5,590 nucleotides of DNA, taken from Minisyncoccota bacterium. GTDB lineage: Bacteria > Patescibacteriota > Minisyncoccia > Phycocordibacterales > UBA9973. Below the pieces are notes generated by a model, which ran no database searches, had not been told where the DNA came from, and saw nothing but the letters and a program-made list of their open reading frames with translations. A program made the position numbers and the translations under genes. Location of the stretch: contig JAGOOL010000037.1 of NCBI GenBank assembly GCA_017992485.1, positions 1 through 5,590 on the forward strand, given 5' to 3'. Below are positions 4,431 to 5,590 of this stretch, in pieces. Every line of letters starts with the position of its first letter. Position 1 is the stretch's first letter.

Positions 4431-5590
4431 CTACGGCATCAACTGCTTGAGTAAATTGCTTGCAGCTTTCTTGAGGCGAGTGAAAAATTCGCCGAACGAA
4501 CCGCTTGATTCGAAAGGAGTATTCTTGCCGAGAATAACGAGACCTAGTACTGGGAACCAGCTAGTGTCGCGGATTTTGTTTTTTGTATGAGCAAAAGCTT
4601 CGGGCATACCGATGCGACATGGCAAACGAAGTTCTTCTTTACCGAGTTCTTCGATGACGTTGAGGTGTGAGCCGCCGCCGAGAATGACGACGCCAGCCGG
4701 CAAAAGGCCGCTGCGTTTAATTTTTTTCAAATATGAATCGATAATCCAGTAGATGTCTTTAATGCGAGCTTCGATGATTTCGTCGAGCTTTTTCTTTGAA
4801 TACGTACCAAGCACAGCACCAATCTTGAGGCCCTCAGCTTCTTCGAGCGAGACTTTCATGCCAAGAGCGATGTCGTTGGTGATGTATGTTGAACCAGTCG
4901 CAAAAACACGGAGAGCGACGACAGCGCCTTCTTCAAAAACAGCCATCGTTACGGTTTCAGCGCCGACGTCAACGAGGAGACAGCCCATATTTCGGTCGCG
5001 ATCAGTGAGTGCAACTTCACCAGCGGCAATCGGACTTGCAACAACATCGACAACTTCAACGCCAGCGTCAGAAATCGCGGTGAGTAAATCCTCGAGGTGT
5101 TGTTCGAAACAAGTAATAAATAAAACTTTAATTTCGAGTCGCATTCCTTTGACGCGCTCAGGGCGGCCAGGCAATGTTTTGCCGTCGAGTTTAAAACCAA
5201 CAGGTAGGCGGTGGAGAATGCGGCGATTTTTGATCTCCAAACTGTCCTCAGCCACCTGAATAGCCTTTTGTATATCGAGTTGTGTCACTTCGCCATCTGC
5301 TTTTGAGATAACAGCGCTACCGAGCGACGTTATCGATTCGAGACCGATGCCACCGACAGTTGCAAATACACGCTTGATTTGAATACCGGAATTTTTTTCA
5401 GCCTCACGAAGTGCTTTTTCAATTGTTTTAGTTGCTTGCTCGATGTTTGTTATATAACCATGTCGTAAACCGCGAGTGGGCGTAGTGCCAGTGCCAATGA
5501 TGCGCGGAGCGCGTTCACCTTTTATGTGTTCGGCAACAGCAACGCGAGTTGCGTATGTGCCGACATCAATTCCGACGGTAATGTTTCTGA
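4431..5590 (-). CDS. ftsA: Cell division protein FtsA, 5' end cut off
   Basis: FtsA is the actin-like ATPase that tethers FtsZ filaments to the inner face of the membrane and recruits later division proteins. The window holds 385 codons plus the TAG stop; only a few N-terminal residues should be missing, since family members run about 390-420 aa. Numbering from the first complete codon (5588), phosphate-1 motif GIDVGTYATRVAV is at 6-18. The SHS2/1C domain follows (roughly 80-160). The phosphate-2 motif LLVDVGAETVTMAVF is at 204-218, and the adenosine motif VVILGGGSHLN is at 300-310. The last residues, FFTRLKKAASNLLKQLMP (368-385), form a Lys-rich amphipathic helix that matches the FtsA membrane-targeting sequence. 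A GTG at 5288 is internal, not the start, because the ATPase motif lies upstream of it. ftsA reads towards the Cys-repeat gene and ftsZ on the same strand, and there is no clear terminator after it. Confidence 0.96.
   Translation of the reverse strand, partial: RNITVGIDVGTYATRVAVAEHIKGERAPRIIGTGTTPTRGLRHGYITNIEQATKTIEKALREAEKNSGIQIKRVFATVGGIGLESITSLGSAVISKADGEVTQLDIQKAIQVAEDSLEIKNRRILHRLPVGFKLDGKTLPGRPERVKGMRLEIKVLFITCFEQHLEDLLTAISDAGVEVVDVVASPIAAGEVALTDRDRNMGCLLVDVGAETVTMAVFEEGAVVALRVFATGSTYITNDIALGMKVSLEEAEGLKIGAVLGTYSKKKLDEIIEARIKDIYWIIDSYLKKIKRSGLLPAGVVILGGGSHLNVIEELGKEELRLPCRIGMPEAFAHTKNKIRDTSWFPVLGLVILGKNTPFESSGSFGEFFTRLKKAASNLLKQLMP

Noticed and set aside
4753..5259. 168-codon plus-strand frame opposite ftsA
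   Set aside because: It is antisense to conserved FtsA motifs, has low-complexity Ser/Arg/Thr composition, and has no promoter or terminator of its own.
4431..5288. GTG at 5288 as the start of a shorter FtsA
   Set aside because: The reading frame continues upstream to the window edge and contains the essential phosphate-1 motif, so the gene is simply cut by the window.

Overview
The window looks like bacterial chromosome, probably from the Candidate Phyla Radiation / Patescibacteria (a Parcubacteria-type genome). This assignment is an inference. It rests on compact cell-division genes, no Shine-Dalgarno sequence at any of the five visible starts, short or near-absent mRNA leaders, and a small Cys-repeat exported protein of a style I associate with that group. 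No rRNA, tRNA, CRISPR array, insertion sequence or prophage module is visible. All genes read through with the standard bacterial code.

Left part (1-1314, plus strand): a well-formed promoter (TTGACC/TACAAT) drives a 306-aa protein with a C-terminal GIY-YIG nuclease-type domain and an unrecognised N-terminal half, followed by an intrinsic terminator. A second promoter with a perfect 16-bp inverted repeat then precedes a 45-aa highly basic protein (1129-1266). A symmetrical terminator (1284-1315) closes this side and also serves the convergent genes.

Right part (1338-5590, minus strand, so read from right to left): ftsA (its N-terminus is cut by the window edge), then a 184-aa predicted membrane-anchored extracytoplasmic protein with eight regularly spaced cysteines, then ftsZ, then a thioredoxin-reductase-family flavoprotein (trxB-like). 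FtsA and FtsZ are the core of the division ring: FtsZ polymerises with GTP, and FtsA, an actin-like ATPase, tethers it to the membrane. Both ends of that contact are visible here: the FtsA C-terminal amphipathic helix, and the FtsZ tail peptide ending IPAFLRRKKQ. The exported Cys-repeat protein sits inside the cluster, has its own extended -10 promoter and may be leaderless. ftsZ has a separate upstream region with three direct repeats, an extended -10 promoter and a terminator-like hairpin just before its start codon.

Non-coding gaps are all shorter than 300 bases. The largest, 3592-3814, is the ftsZ control region and is described in detail. The window does not show an obvious new defence or mobile system. 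The most interesting items are the Cys-repeat protein between ftsA and ftsZ, the repeat/hairpin architecture upstream of ftsZ, the operator-like palindrome before the small basic protein, and the GIY-YIG protein with an unexplained N-terminal half.
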